Shown: positions 7,528 through 15,564 of the stretch, piece by piece
How positions within the stretch are numbered: the stretch's first letter is position 1
Layout of the letters: each line of letters begins with the position of its first letter
NCBI RefSeq assembly: GCF_000719265.1
Contig: NZ_JOFL01000003.1
Span: forward strand, 270,329 to 334,328
From: Streptomyces roseoverticillatus
GTDB lineage: Bacteria > Actinomycetota > Actinomycetes > Streptomycetales > Streptomycetaceae
Length of the DNA: 64,000 nt
Direction: 5' to 3'
Position numbers and translations under genes: made by a program
The notes under the pieces: generated by a model
Databases searched by the model: none
Told to the model about the DNA's origin: nothing
What the model saw: only the letters and a program-made list of their open reading frames with translations

Positions 7528-8934
7528 TTACGCGGCTGGCTTCTTGGGGCGGGGGATGAACAGGCAGGCGATGGCCGCCAGGGCCGTCGCGACGAGGACG
7601 AAGTCCCAGCCGTGGTCGAAGGCCGTCACGGCGGCGTCCGCGCCCTCCGGCGCGCCGATGAAGGCGACCAGCAGGGCCACGCCGAGCACGGAGCCGACCT
7701 GACGGGCCATCGTGACGACCGCCGAGCCCGTGGAGAAGCTCTGCGGGGGCAGTGCGGACACGGCGGCGCCGACCAGGGTCGGGACGACCATGCCGACCCC
7801 GATGCCGGTGAGCAGCATGCCCGGGAGCAGGCCCGCGGCGTACTCGTGGGCGGTGTCGAGCCGGTATACCCACCAGCCGATGCCGGCGCCGAAGAGCACG
7901 CTGCCGACCGCGGAGACCGCCGCCGCGCCGAACCTCTTGATGACAGGGCCCACGCCCATCGCGAAGGCAGGCACGAGGACCGGTCCGGGCGCGATGGCGA
8001 GACCCGTCTTCAGCGGCGACCAGTGCCACACGTTCTGGCACCAGAGCACGGCGGAGAGCAGCATCGCGCCGAAGGAGATCGCGAACAGGAGGTTCGCGAA
8101 GGTGGCCGGGCCGACCCCGGGAATCCTCAGCAGGCCCAGCGGCAGGACCGGCGAGGGGTGCCGGGCCGAGCTGGCGACGAAGGCGCCCAGGAGGACGACG
8201 GCGGCCAGCAGGGAGCCGAGCACCTTGCCCGAAGTCCAGCCCCAGTCCTCGCTCTTGACCAGGCCCAGCGCGAGGACCGCGATGCCCAGCGTGAGCAGGA
8301 CCGCGCCCGCCAGGTCCAGCCGCGCGGCGGCGGGGCGGGCCGCGATGCGCGGCAGCACCCGGGCGCCCAGGAGGAGGGCGAAGACGCCGATCGGCAGGTT
8401 GACGAGGAAGACCCACCGCCAGTCGAGCTGCGTGAGGAGGCCGCCGATCACGGGGCCGAGCGCGGCGGCCAGGCCGCTGATCGCGGTCCAGCCGCGGACG
8501 GCCGGGATCCTCTTCTCGGGCGGCGCCGCGGCGAGCAGCAGGCCCAGTGAGGACGGGATGAGCATCGCCGCGCCGACCGCCTGGACGACACGGGCCCCGA
8601 CCAGGAGCCAGACGCCCGGCGCGACGGCGCACAGCGCGGAGGCGACGGTGAAGACCGCGATGCCGAGCAGGTACGCGTTGCGGGGGCTGGTGCGGTCGGC
8701 GAGGCTGCCCGCCGGCACGAGCAGGGCGGCGAAGACCACCGCGTAGGCGTTCAGGATCCACGACAGCGATGCCAGGGAGGACCCGGAGAACTGGGTGCCG
8801 ATGTCCGGCAGCGCGACGTTGACGATGAACATGTCGAGGTTCGACATCGCCACCCCGGCCACCACGACGGCGAACACCGGGCCGAAGGCGGGCTTCGTCA
8901 CGCCGACCGCCTGTCCGGCGGCAGTCTGAGTCAT
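7528..8934 (-). CDS. MFS transporter, EmrB/QacA (DHA2, 14-helix) type
   Basis: A 468-residue protein with the layout of a 14-helix drug:proton antiporter: MSNLDMFIVNVALPDIGTQF in helix 1 (the D-x-T/N-x-V-N-V-A-L-P motif), LADRTSPRNAYLLGI after helix 2, and GLAAALGPVIGGLLTQLDWRWVFLVNLPIG, the motif C region of antiporters. It probably exports a toxic product and may confer self-resistance. It is near the polyyne operon, and the palindrome before it matches one upstream of KAS III, so it is a likely polyyne exporter (inference). A run of purines (GCGAGGAGAGCG) precedes the ATG. Confidence 0.92.
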   Translation of the reverse strand: MTQTAAGQAVGVTKPAFGPVFAVVVAGVAMSNLDMFIVNVALPDIGTQFSGSSLASLSWILNAYAVVFAALLVPAGSLADRTSPRNAYLLGIAVFTVASALCAVAPGVWLLVGARVVQAVGAAMLIPSSLGLLLAAAPPEKRIPAVRGWTAISGLAAALGPVIGGLLTQLDWRWVFLVNLPIGVFALLLGARVLPRIAARPAAARLDLAGAVLLTLGIAVLALGLVKSEDWGWTSGKVLGSLLAAVVLLGAFVASSARHPSPVLPLGLLRIPGVGPATFANLLFAISFGAMLLSAVLWCQNVWHWSPLKTGLAIAPGPVLVPAFAMGVGPVIKRFGAAAVSAVGSVLFGAGIGWWVYRLDTAHEYAAGLLPGMLLTGIGVGMVVPTLVGAAVSALPPQSFSTGSAVVTMARQVGSVLGVALLVAFIGAPEGADAAVTAFDHGWDFVLVATALAAIACLFIPRPKKPAA

Positions 8935-8948
8935 CGCTCTCCTCGCTA

Positions 8949-8971
8949 GTGAGTTGGCTTTTCCAACTCAC
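8949..8971. promoter_or_regulatory. 23-bp operator-like palindrome before the MFS gene
   Basis: A perfect inverted repeat, GTGAGTTGG-CTTTT-CCAACTCAC, 14 bp upstream of the MFS start. A minus-strand -10-like TATGCT (complement of 8975-8980) places the likely start of transcription within the palindrome, the usual position for TetR-type repression. The same consensus, GTGRGTTG...CAACYCAC, occurs at 18491-18513. No TetR gene lies in the window. Confidence 0.75.
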
Positions 8972-9006
8972 GTGAGCATACAGCGTTCCCCCGGGAGGCG
9001 GCGGTG

Positions 9007-9025
9007 TGATGTAGGCGTCACATCA
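9007..9025. promoter_or_regulatory. Second inverted repeat upstream of the MFS gene
   Basis: TGATGT-AGGCGTC-ACATCA is a 6-7-6 inverted repeat. It lies in the 108-bp gap between the MFS start and the stop of the membrane-protein gene, and differs in sequence from the 8949 palindrome. It may be a second operator or an activator site. Confidence 0.4.
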
Positions 9026-9042
9026 ACATGGCTGAGGGTTTG

Positions 9043-9609
9043 TCAGTTCATGACGGCCCGGTGGACGAGAACCCCCACGACCACGAGGACCAGGCCGGCG
9101 ACCGGGACGAGGCAGCTGCCTCCCAGCAGCCACAGCGGCAGCCCCCACGGGTTCCGGGCCGTGGCCGCACGGCGGTCGGCGACCAGGGTCAGCAGGGCGG
9201 CGGGCACGATGGCGGCCGTCACGCCCAGCCACCCGTACAGGCAGGCCGCCGGATGCCCGGCGAGGGCGCCCGGGTGACCCGACACCACGAGCGCGGCCAG
9301 GACGGCGGCCGCGGCGACGGGCAGGGCGAGGACGGGCAGCGGTGCCGCCGTGCGGCGGGCCAGCGCGGCGGTGGGGATGACGAGGGCGGCGGCGAGGGCG
9401 GCGGACACGAGGGTCCAGAGGGCCAGGAAGAACGGGAGGAACACGATGCCGAGGGCTCCGCTGTCGTCCTCGGAGGGCGAGACCGGCTGCGCCGGCGCCC
9501 AGAGGATCAGGACGACGGCCGCGACGGCCGTCTCCGCGACCAGGGCGCTGGTCGCTGTGACGAAGGTGGACGGCGTCCAGAGGCTACGACGTGCGGTTTC
9601 TTGCTTCAC
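9043..9609 (-). CDS. Integral membrane protein, unknown
   Basis: A 188-residue protein with about five hydrophobic segments (ATSALVAETAVAAVVLILW; LGIVFLPFFLALWTLVSAALAAALVI; VLALPVAAAAVLAALVV; LYGWLGVTAAIVPAALLTLVA; a C-terminal VPVAGLVLVVVGVLVHR). I recognise no family. It lies between the hairpin element after the P450 and the MFS gene, on the same strand as both. It may be part of the cluster or an unrelated insert. Confidence 0.65.
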   Translation of the reverse strand: MKQETARRSLWTPSTFVTATSALVAETAVAAVVLILWAPAQPVSPSEDDSGALGIVFLPFFLALWTLVSAALAAALVIPTAALARRTAAPLPVLALPVAAAAVLAALVVSGHPGALAGHPAACLYGWLGVTAAIVPAALLTLVADRRAATARNPWGLPLWLLGGSCLVPVAGLVLVVVGVLVHRAVMN

Positions 9610-9660
9610 GGGGCCATCATCGCGGGGGCTGCTTCACCGGTTCCCAATGCCCTGCACGTT

Positions 9661-9783
9661 CCTCCCGCCGCAACGGCGCTCAGCCACCGGAAACGCGACC
9701 GGCGGTGCCGCACCCACCTGAGGTGGGGACGGCACCGCCGGAAACCGCCGCGGGGGTTAAGCGCCGCCGCGGCGGAAGGAGGG
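9661..9783. repeat. Palindromic element, copy A
   Basis: This element shares 18 identical bases (9661-9678 = 52633-52650) and 14 identical bases around GCACCGCCGGAAAC (9732-9745 = 52566-52579) with the element at 52561-52685, but in the opposite order. Both copies lie between genes. The outer arms (9661-9678 and about 9762-9783) are imperfectly complementary and enclose the terminator-like hairpin at 9699-9741. It is probably a dispersed extragenic palindrome. Confidence 0.6.
9699..9741 (-). terminator. Strong hairpin after the polyyne P450
   Basis: CCGGCGGTGCCG (9699-9710) pairs perfectly with 9730-9741, and inside it CCCACCT (9713-9719) pairs with AGGTGGG (9721-9727). It starts 68 bp past the P450 stop and probably ends the main polyyne transcript. 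No T-run follows. Confidence 0.6.
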
Positions 9784-9808
9784 TGCGGGGAACCCTCGGA
9801 GAGGCCTG

Positions 9809-11035
9809 TCAGCCCAGCTTCACCGGCAGCGTGGCGAAGCCTCGCTGGACCAGCTGGTCGCGGAACGTGGGCTCGGCGGCGAGCGCGAGGCCCGGGAAGC
9901 GCCGCAGCACCGCCGGCAGGGCGAGCTCCGCCTGCATGCGGGCGAGGCCCGCCCCGAGGCAGTAGTGCGCGCCGCCGCTGAGGGTCAGCGCGTGGTTGCC
10001 CTTGCGGTACGGGTTGAACGTGCCGGGGTCGGCGTACTGCCGCGGGTCGCGGTTGCCCGCGGCGATCAGGAGCGTGACCTTCGTGCCCGCGGTCAGCGGG
10101 ACGCCGAAGAAGTCGATGTCCTGGACGGCCATGCGGTTGAGGGCCTGCGCCGCGGGGTCGAAGCGCAGCACTTCCTCCACGTAGCCCGGCGCGAGGGAGT
10201 CGTCCTCGCGGAGGGCGTCGGCGTGCTCCGGGTGCTCGATCGCGAGCCGCAGCGCGTTGCCGATGAGGTCCATCGGGGCCTCGGTGCCGGCGACGAGCAG
10301 CAGCATGAAGTTCGCGACGAGCTCTTCCTGGCTGATGCCGCCCGTCGTGTCCAGCTGCCGGACGAGCTCGCTGACGAGGTCGTCGCCGGGCTCGGCCCGC
10401 CGCTTCGCGACCAGGTCCCCGAAGTAGACGGCCAGTTCCTCCATGGCGGCGTCGCCGGGCAGGAGCTGCGCGAGGTCCTGGATGGGCTCCAGCGCGGTGG
10501 TGATGGCGCCGATGTGGCCCCGGAACCCCGCCTGCTCCTCCTCGGGTATGCCCAGCAGCTCGCCCATGATCGCCATCGGCACGCGGAAGGCGAACTCGGC
10601 CATGAAGTCGACGGGGTCGCCGCCCTCGCCGAGGGTGGCCAGCCGGTCCACCAGGCCGCCGACCAGCCGCTCCACCGCCGGCTGCAGCGCCGCGATCCGG
10701 CGCGGCGTGAAGCCGACGCTGAAGAAGCGCCGGTAGCGGTCGTGGTCGGGGTTGTTGCTGAAGAGCATGTTCTTGGTGAGCCACACCCAGGAGGAGTGCT
10801 CGCGCCAGCCGGGCATCATCGTGTCCTGCACGGCCCCGTCGGTCGACAGGAGGGCGGGTTCCCGCAGCGCCCTGGCGCACTCGGCGTGCCCGGTGACCAC
10901 CAGCTGGCCGGGGCCGAGCGGCAGCAGCGGCCCGTAGGAGCGCAGCGCCTCGTAGAGCGGGTAGGGGTCCCGCTTGCCGGCCGGGCTCAGCAGCGTCATC
11001 ATCGCCCGGCCGGGATCCATCACCGGTGTGGTCAT
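9809..11035 (-). CDS. Cytochrome P450 of the polyyne cluster
   Basis: A 408-residue bacterial class I P450. The K-helix motif is EEVLR, and the haem loop reads LSGGAHYCLGAG with Cys359; the usual leading Phe is Leu. The I-helix reads LLVAGTEAPMDL, so the conserved T-T after the acid is Ala-Pro. AGGAGAAGTGAC precedes the ATG. It is the last gene of the leftward operon thioesterase-FAAL-desaturases-ACP-desaturase-hydrolase-rubredoxin. In described polyyne clusters a P450 oxidises the chain (hydroxylation or alkene formation); its exact role here is not shown. The rubredoxin next to it may supply electrons. Confidence 0.92.
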   Translation of the reverse strand: MTTPVMDPGRAMMTLLSPAGKRDPYPLYEALRSYGPLLPLGPGQLVVTGHAECARALREPALLSTDGAVQDTMMPGWREHSSWVWLTKNMLFSNNPDHDRYRRFFSVGFTPRRIAALQPAVERLVGGLVDRLATLGEGGDPVDFMAEFAFRVPMAIMGELLGIPEEEQAGFRGHIGAITTALEPIQDLAQLLPGDAAMEELAVYFGDLVAKRRAEPGDDLVSELVRQLDTTGGISQEELVANFMLLLVAGTEAPMDLIGNALRLAIEHPEHADALREDDSLAPGYVEEVLRFDPAAQALNRMAVQDIDFFGVPLTAGTKVTLLIAAGNRDPRQYADPGTFNPYRKGNHALTLSGGAHYCLGAGLARMQAELALPAVLRRFPGLALAAEPTFRDQLVQRGFATLPVKLG

Positions 11036-11064
11036 GTCACTTCTCCTAGAGGTCTACAGCGGTT

Positions 11065-11247
11065 CTACAGCGGTGCCATGACGAAGTCGGCCTTGGTGGT
11101 GCCGCAGTCCGGGCACTCCCAGTCGTCCGGGATCTCCTCCCAGGGCGTGCCGGGTGCGATCCCCTCCTCCGGCAGTCCGAGGGACTCGTAGTAGACCCAG
11201 CCGCAGACGAGGCACATCCATGCCCTTTTCCCGACGTCTTCGCTCAC
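11065..11247 (-). CDS. Rubredoxin
   Basis: A 60-residue protein with the two rubredoxin iron-binding knuckles, CLVCGWVYYESLGLPEEGI and CPDCGTTKADF, giving a single Fe(Cys)4 site. It carries single electrons in the cytoplasm, most likely to the desaturases or P450 of this operon; rubredoxin genes are typical of polyyne clusters. The GTG start at 11247 overlaps the hydrolase stop by 4 bp. It lies 29 bp before the P450. Confidence 0.95.
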   Translation of the reverse strand: MSEDVGKRAWMCLVCGWVYYESLGLPEEGIAPGTPWEEIPDDWECPDCGTTKADFVMAPL

Positions 11248-12107
11248 GGGATGGTCTCTCCAGTTCTCGTTCCGTGTTCGGCGACGAACGCGGAGATGGC
11301 GCTTTTCACTTCGGGGGACATGAGGATCCCCATGTGGCCGCGGCCCGGGGCCTGCTGGAGCCGTACGTCCTTCAGGCCGGCGGCAATGGCCTCGGCCTCG
11401 CAGTACGGGACGACGGGGTCCCCGGGGTCGTGGAGGGCCAGCACCGGGATGTCGAGCTCACGGCCGAGGCCGACGACGTCCCAGTGGCTGACGGGCACCC
11501 CGTTGCGGCGGTGCAGTTCGCGGTAGATGCGGTCGACGATCGCCCGCGAGAGCATCAGCTCACCCCTGGACCACCGCTCCAGCACGGCGGTGAGCGTGCA
11601 GGTGGGGGCCACGAGCGTGATGCAGTCGACGTCCGGCCGCTCCTCCATCGCCACCGCTCCGACGGCGGCGATGGAGCCCAGCGAGTGGGCGACGATCACC
11701 TTCGCGCCGCCGAGCGAGTCGAGCGCGGCACGGACGGCGGCGGTGTACTGGGTCATGGTCGCCTGTGTGCCGCGGTGCACGCCGTGGGCCGGGGCGTCGA
11801 ACGCGGCGACGCGGTAGCCGAGTTCGCGCAGCGGGGCGATCAGCGAGTACATGCTGCTGCTGTCGGCTCCCCAGCCGTGCACGAGGAGCGCGGTGGGCCG
11901 GTCGTCGTCGCCCCACAGGTAGCCGCCGTGCACGTCGGGGTTGCCGAGGATGTCGAAGCCGCGGGCTCCGAGCGGCAGGACGTTGTCGGGCTGCGTGCCG
12001 AGGGCGCGGGTCCGGCTGAAGACGTCGGTGGCCCAGCGGCCGCCGGGGCCCGGGGCGAGGGCACCGGCGGCCGCGTGGGCGAGCCTTCTCAGGAAGAGGG
12101 GCGTCAT
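11244..12107 (-). CDS. Alpha/beta hydrolase of the polyyne cluster
   Basis: A 287-residue alpha/beta hydrolase with an oxyanion region LLVHGWGADSSSM, a nucleophile elbow AHSLGS (Ser), an acid DPGDPVVP (Asp) and GRGHMG (His). It overlaps the upstream desaturase and the downstream rubredoxin by 4 bp each, so it is firmly in the operon. Hydrolases of this kind occur in polyyne clusters, where release of the acyl-ACP product is a proposed role. A separate hotdog thioesterase is also present, so the division of labour is unknown. Confidence 0.88.
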   Translation of the reverse strand: MTPLFLRRLAHAAAGALAPGPGGRWATDVFSRTRALGTQPDNVLPLGARGFDILGNPDVHGGYLWGDDDRPTALLVHGWGADSSSMYSLIAPLRELGYRVAAFDAPAHGVHRGTQATMTQYTAAVRAALDSLGGAKVIVAHSLGSIAAVGAVAMEERPDVDCITLVAPTCTLTAVLERWSRGELMLSRAIVDRIYRELHRRNGVPVSHWDVVGLGRELDIPVLALHDPGDPVVPYCEAEAIAAGLKDVRLQQAPGRGHMGILMSPEVKSAISAFVAEHGTRTGETIP

Positions 12108-13207
12108 GAGGGCGTCTTCACCGTCACCGGCTTGGCGTCCGCCGGGGCGATCCGGGTGCGGTTGAAGTCAGTGTAGAAGCCCGACTCCGTGTCGTAGAAG
12201 TGCAGCCGCCGGATGATGGTGCTCAGCTGGCGGACCTTCACGCGCTCCTCCCGCACCATGCCCGGGTAGGCGTCCTTCAGGGCGCGCTGCGCCTTCTGCA
12301 GGTTGTAGAAGGGGACGACCGGGGCGACGTGGTGGGCCGTGTGGATGGAGATGTTGTGCGTGAGGAACAGCAGCCACTTCGGGTACACGAAGTCGGTGGT
12401 CACCAGCAGCCGGCTGGCGTTGCGCGTCCAGTGCTCGTTGGTCAGGTACGGGATGTCGCTGGAGCTGTGGTGCATCAGCGTCGTGGCGCTGAACCAGGCG
12501 TGGGTCGCGAGCCACGGGGCGACGAAGTAGATCAGGAAGCCGGTGAAGCCGGTGAACCAGATCAGCGGCACGAAGTAGGCGGCCATGACGGCCAGGACGA
12601 AGACCATCGACCGGCGCACGTCGCGGCGCGCCTCGCGCTTGGGGAAGTAGCTCGGCCGGAAGCCGGACTCGCGCCAGTAGTTGATGGTGCCGCCCCAGAA
12701 CGCCCAGGTGCGCGTCCCGTGGTAGATGACCTTCTCGTGCAGCGGCATCCGGTCGTAGAGCGCGGCCGGGACCGGGCGCCAGTCGGTGTCCAGCTCCAGG
12801 TTGTTGGTGTGGCTGTGGTGCAGGTTGTGCACGTGCCGCCAGGCGTGGAACGGGTAGATCAGCGGCAGCAGCGAGACGTGCCCGATCGCGAAGTTGAACT
12901 TGCGCGAGCGGGAGAAGGAGCCGTGACCGCAGTCGTGCGCGATGCAGTGCAGGCCCCAGCCGCCCAGGCCGGCGACGATCCACAGCGGGATCCACAGCAG
13001 CCAGTGCGGTGAGAACGCGATGCCGACGAGGGCGCCGATGTACAGCACCCAGCTGACGGCGAAGCCGAGCAGGCCGCGGCCCACTCTCGGTTCGAAGAAC
13101 TCCCTCGGGATGGCCCCCGCGAGCCTTTCGCCCTCGATCTGCTCCGACTTGCGCTTGAAGTCCTCGAACGCCCGGTCCGGAGCGGACGGAAAGTTGTATG
13201 CCCCCAT
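12104..13207 (-). CDS. Fatty-acid desaturase/acetylenase (FA_desaturase, HDCGH type)
   Basis: A 367-residue membrane di-iron desaturase. The three His boxes are HDCGH, HVHNLHHSH and HTAHH, the pattern of delta-12-type desaturases and acetylenases, with paired hydrophobic segments between them. The start at 13207 (MGAYNFPSAPDRAFEDF) lies 14 bp after the ACP stop. Its neighbours suggest it introduces further unsaturation, up to triple bonds, into ACP-bound acyl chains. It differs from the two delta-9-type desaturases upstream, which matches the mixed set found in polyyne clusters. Confidence 0.9.
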   Translation of the reverse strand: MGAYNFPSAPDRAFEDFKRKSEQIEGERLAGAIPREFFEPRVGRGLLGFAVSWVLYIGALVGIAFSPHWLLWIPLWIVAGLGGWGLHCIAHDCGHGSFSRSRKFNFAIGHVSLLPLIYPFHAWRHVHNLHHSHTNNLELDTDWRPVPAALYDRMPLHEKVIYHGTRTWAFWGGTINYWRESGFRPSYFPKREARRDVRRSMVFVLAVMAAYFVPLIWFTGFTGFLIYFVAPWLATHAWFSATTLMHHSSSDIPYLTNEHWTRNASRLLVTTDFVYPKWLLFLTHNISIHTAHHVAPVVPFYNLQKAQRALKDAYPGMVREERVKVRQLSTIIRRLHFYDTESGFYTDFNRTRIAPADAKPVTVKTPS

Positions 13208-13221
13208 CGTCGTGGTTCCCT

Positions 13222-13521
13222 TCAGCCGGTCCGGCGGGACAGCCTGAGTTCCTGCGCCAGATAGCCGCTCAGGTCGTCGATGGTCTGGTGCTCGTAGAGC
13301 AGGCCGGGCGAGAGGCGGCGCTCGACGACCTTCTCCAGGGCGCCGGAGACCTGGACGGCGACGCGCGAGTCGAGCCCGTAGGACTCGAACGACTTCTGCG
13401 TGTCGATGTCGGCGGCCGGCACCTCGATCCGCTGGGCCAGGTGCTCGACGAGCCACTGGCGCAGGGAGTCCTCCGTGAGCGGGCCCTGGATCTGCTGGGC
13501 GTCCTTCTTGCGTCCGAACAT
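13222..13521 (-). CDS. Acyl carrier protein
   Basis: A 99-residue carrier protein with the phosphopantetheine Ser52 in SYGLDSRVAVQ; the usual DSL is DSR. It begins MFGRKKDAQQ and has the four-helix ACP pattern. It lies between desaturase genes and on one strand with the fatty-acyl-AMP ligase, so it is the likely carrier loaded by that ligase and presented to the desaturases. A dedicated ACP is a hallmark of terminal-alkyne and polyyne systems. Confidence 0.93.
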   Translation of the reverse strand: MFGRKKDAQQIQGPLTEDSLRQWLVEHLAQRIEVPAADIDTQKSFESYGLDSRVAVQVSGALEKVVERRLSPGLLYEHQTIDDLSGYLAQELRLSRRTG

Positions 13522-13611
13522 GGTGGTTACGCTCCTGCTGGTGTGCGAGGGTGAAAGCTCTTGCGCTCGTGCGTTCTTGCGGGTGAAGCACTGCTGTGGG
13601 GGCAGCGGCGG

Positions 13612-14559
13612 TTACGCGGCCTGCTTCATGGCGCGCTTCCGCTCGATGGTGGCCTGGTCCGGTTCCCTCAGGTCCCAGACGACGCCGGCCTTGCCCAGGC
13701 CGAAGAGGAGCCAGCCGCTCAGATCCGGCTCCCACCAGGTCACGCCGTGGCGGTACGAGCCCGGGAAGGCGTGGTGGTTGTTCTGCAGGCCCTCGCCGAA
13801 GGTGAAGGCGGCGACGGGCCAGTTGTTGGCGCTGCGGTCCTTGTTGTCGAAGGGCCGGCTGCCGATCGCGTGGCAGATGGAGCCGACGCACCAGGCGGCC
13901 TGGTTGGCCACGAAGATGCGGGCGAATCCGCCGAAGACCAGGCCGGTCAGCAGCGACATCGGGGTCTGCTCGACGGCGAAGCCGACGACGGCCGGGATCA
14001 GCAGGCCGGTGAGGACCCAGGCCGGGTAGGTGCGGCTGTACCACATCAGCCGGCGGTCGCGCAGGACGTCGGGGGCGAAGACGCTCCACTTCGAGGTCTC
14101 GTCGCTGAGCATCCAGGGCATGTGCGCGTACCACAGGCCGCGCAGCCGGGCCTTGAGGCTCCAGCCGTGCAGGTTGGGCGAGTGCGGGTCGCCCTCGCGG
14201 TCGCTGAAGCGGTGGTGGCGGCGGTGCGTGGTGACCCAGAACATCAGCGGGCCCTGGGCCCCCATGGATCCGGTGATCATCATGACGGCCTCGAACGCGG
14301 GCGAGGTCTTGAACGCCTTGTGCGAGAGGTAGCGGTGGAAGCCGATGGTGATGCCGCCCATGTGCACGAAGTACATGACGACGAACAGGACCAGGTCGGT
14401 GGTGGTGAAGTTGCCGGTCCACAGGAACCAGGCCGCGGCGGCGGTGCCGATCAGCGGCAGCGTCATCGTGGTGAGCGCGGAGAAGCGCTTGATACGGGCG
14501 CTGGCGGGATCGAGCTTGACGATCGCCGACGCGAGCGGGTCGGCGGTAACGGAAGACAC
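13612..14559 (-). CDS. Delta-9-type acyl desaturase (polyyne cluster)
   Basis: A 315-residue desaturase of the stearoyl-CoA type: His boxes HRYLSH, HRRHH and NNHH, with GSMGAQGPLMFWV between the first two. Residues about 30-80 and 175-235 hold the membrane segments. It lies 15 bp after the neighbouring desaturase stop. It is about 40% similar by eye to that neighbour, so the pair probably arose by duplication. It probably acts on acyl-ACP rather than acyl-CoA, as inferred from the neighbours. Confidence 0.92.
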   Translation of the reverse strand: MSSVTADPLASAIVKLDPASARIKRFSALTTMTLPLIGTAAAAWFLWTGNFTTTDLVLFVVMYFVHMGGITIGFHRYLSHKAFKTSPAFEAVMMITGSMGAQGPLMFWVTTHRRHHRFSDREGDPHSPNLHGWSLKARLRGLWYAHMPWMLSDETSKWSVFAPDVLRDRRLMWYSRTYPAWVLTGLLIPAVVGFAVEQTPMSLLTGLVFGGFARIFVANQAAWCVGSICHAIGSRPFDNKDRSANNWPVAAFTFGEGLQNNHHAFPGSYRHGVTWWEPDLSGWLLFGLGKAGVVWDLREPDQATIERKRAMKQAA

Positions 14560-14574
14560 GGGGCCGCTCCCTTT

Positions 14575-15552
14575 CTACTCGGAGTTCTGCGCAGGCCGTG
14601 CGCGCTTGGGATAGCGCACGTTGGTGACCAGACCCAGGACGTCCAGCAGCCGGATGAAGCCGCCGGCGATGTCGATCTGCCAGAAGGTGTGCCGGTTGTG
14701 GGCCAGCGCGGGCTGGGCGTGGTGGTTGTTGTGCCATGAGCCGCCGACCGAGAAGGGCGCGAGCGTCGCGACGTTGCGGCTGTTGTCCCGGGTGCGGTGG
14801 GGCCTGCTGCCCAGCGTGTGCCCGATCGAGTTGACGCTCCAGGTCACGTGGTCGAGCAGGAAGATCCGGGCGAGACCGCCCCAGAGCAGGCCGCCGGCCG
14901 CGCCGCGGAGGCTACCGCCGGTCAGCGCCCAGCCCAGCACGGCGGGCAGCGCGAGTCCGGCCAGGACCCAGACGAAGTAGTACTCGTTGATCTTCATCAC
15001 GAGCCGGTTCTTCATCAGGTCCGGAACGTAACGGCTCCAGTTCTGCCGGCGGACGGTGAACAGCCAGCCGACGTGGCCGTGCCACAGGCCGCGCAGCCGC
15101 GGGAACCGGCGCCCGTCCTGCATCGGGCGGGGCGAGTGCGGGTCGCCGTCGCGGTCGGTGAACGCGTGGTGCTGGCGGTGGGTCGCCACCCAGAAGACCA
15201 CGGGGCCCTGTGCGGCCATGCTGCCGGCGATGCCCCAGAAGGCGGTCACGCCCGGCTTGGCCGCGAAGGACAGGTGCGAGAAGAAGCGGTGGAAGCCGCC
15301 CTCGACGCCCAGGGAGGTCAGCAGGTACATCCCGATGAGCAGGCCGAGGTCGGTGCCGGTGAAGCCGTAGTGGTACGCGAAGACCACCGCTCCGGCGAAG
15401 CCCAGGGTGGGCACGCCGACCGTGAGGTAGGCGAGCCGGCGGGCCGAGGCGTCGGTGTCGGTCGCGGCCTGCTGCTGCGGGGCCGTGGCCGGGCGGGCCG
15501 TCCGCGGGGCACCGGACGCGGCGGTCCGGGCGGACTCAGGCGAAGTCGTCAT
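14575..15552 (-). CDS. Delta-9-type acyl desaturase (polyyne cluster)
   Basis: A 325-residue desaturase with HRFFSH, HRQHH and NNHH boxes. About 40 N-terminal residues are Ala/Thr/Pro-rich and precede the first membrane segment (LTVGVPTLGFAGAVVFAYHYGF). It begins 12 bp after the fatty-acyl-AMP ligase stop. It is probably the first desaturase in gene order, acting on the newly loaded acyl-ACP. Confidence 0.92.
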   Translation of the reverse strand: MTTSPESARTAASGAPRTARPATAPQQQAATDTDASARRLAYLTVGVPTLGFAGAVVFAYHYGFTGTDLGLLIGMYLLTSLGVEGGFHRFFSHLSFAAKPGVTAFWGIAGSMAAQGPVVFWVATHRQHHAFTDRDGDPHSPRPMQDGRRFPRLRGLWHGHVGWLFTVRRQNWSRYVPDLMKNRLVMKINEYYFVWVLAGLALPAVLGWALTGGSLRGAAGGLLWGGLARIFLLDHVTWSVNSIGHTLGSRPHRTRDNSRNVATLAPFSVGGSWHNNHHAQPALAHNRHTFWQIDIAGGFIRLLDVLGLVTNVRYPKRARPAQNSE

Positions 15553-15564
15553 GGTGGGCTCCCG

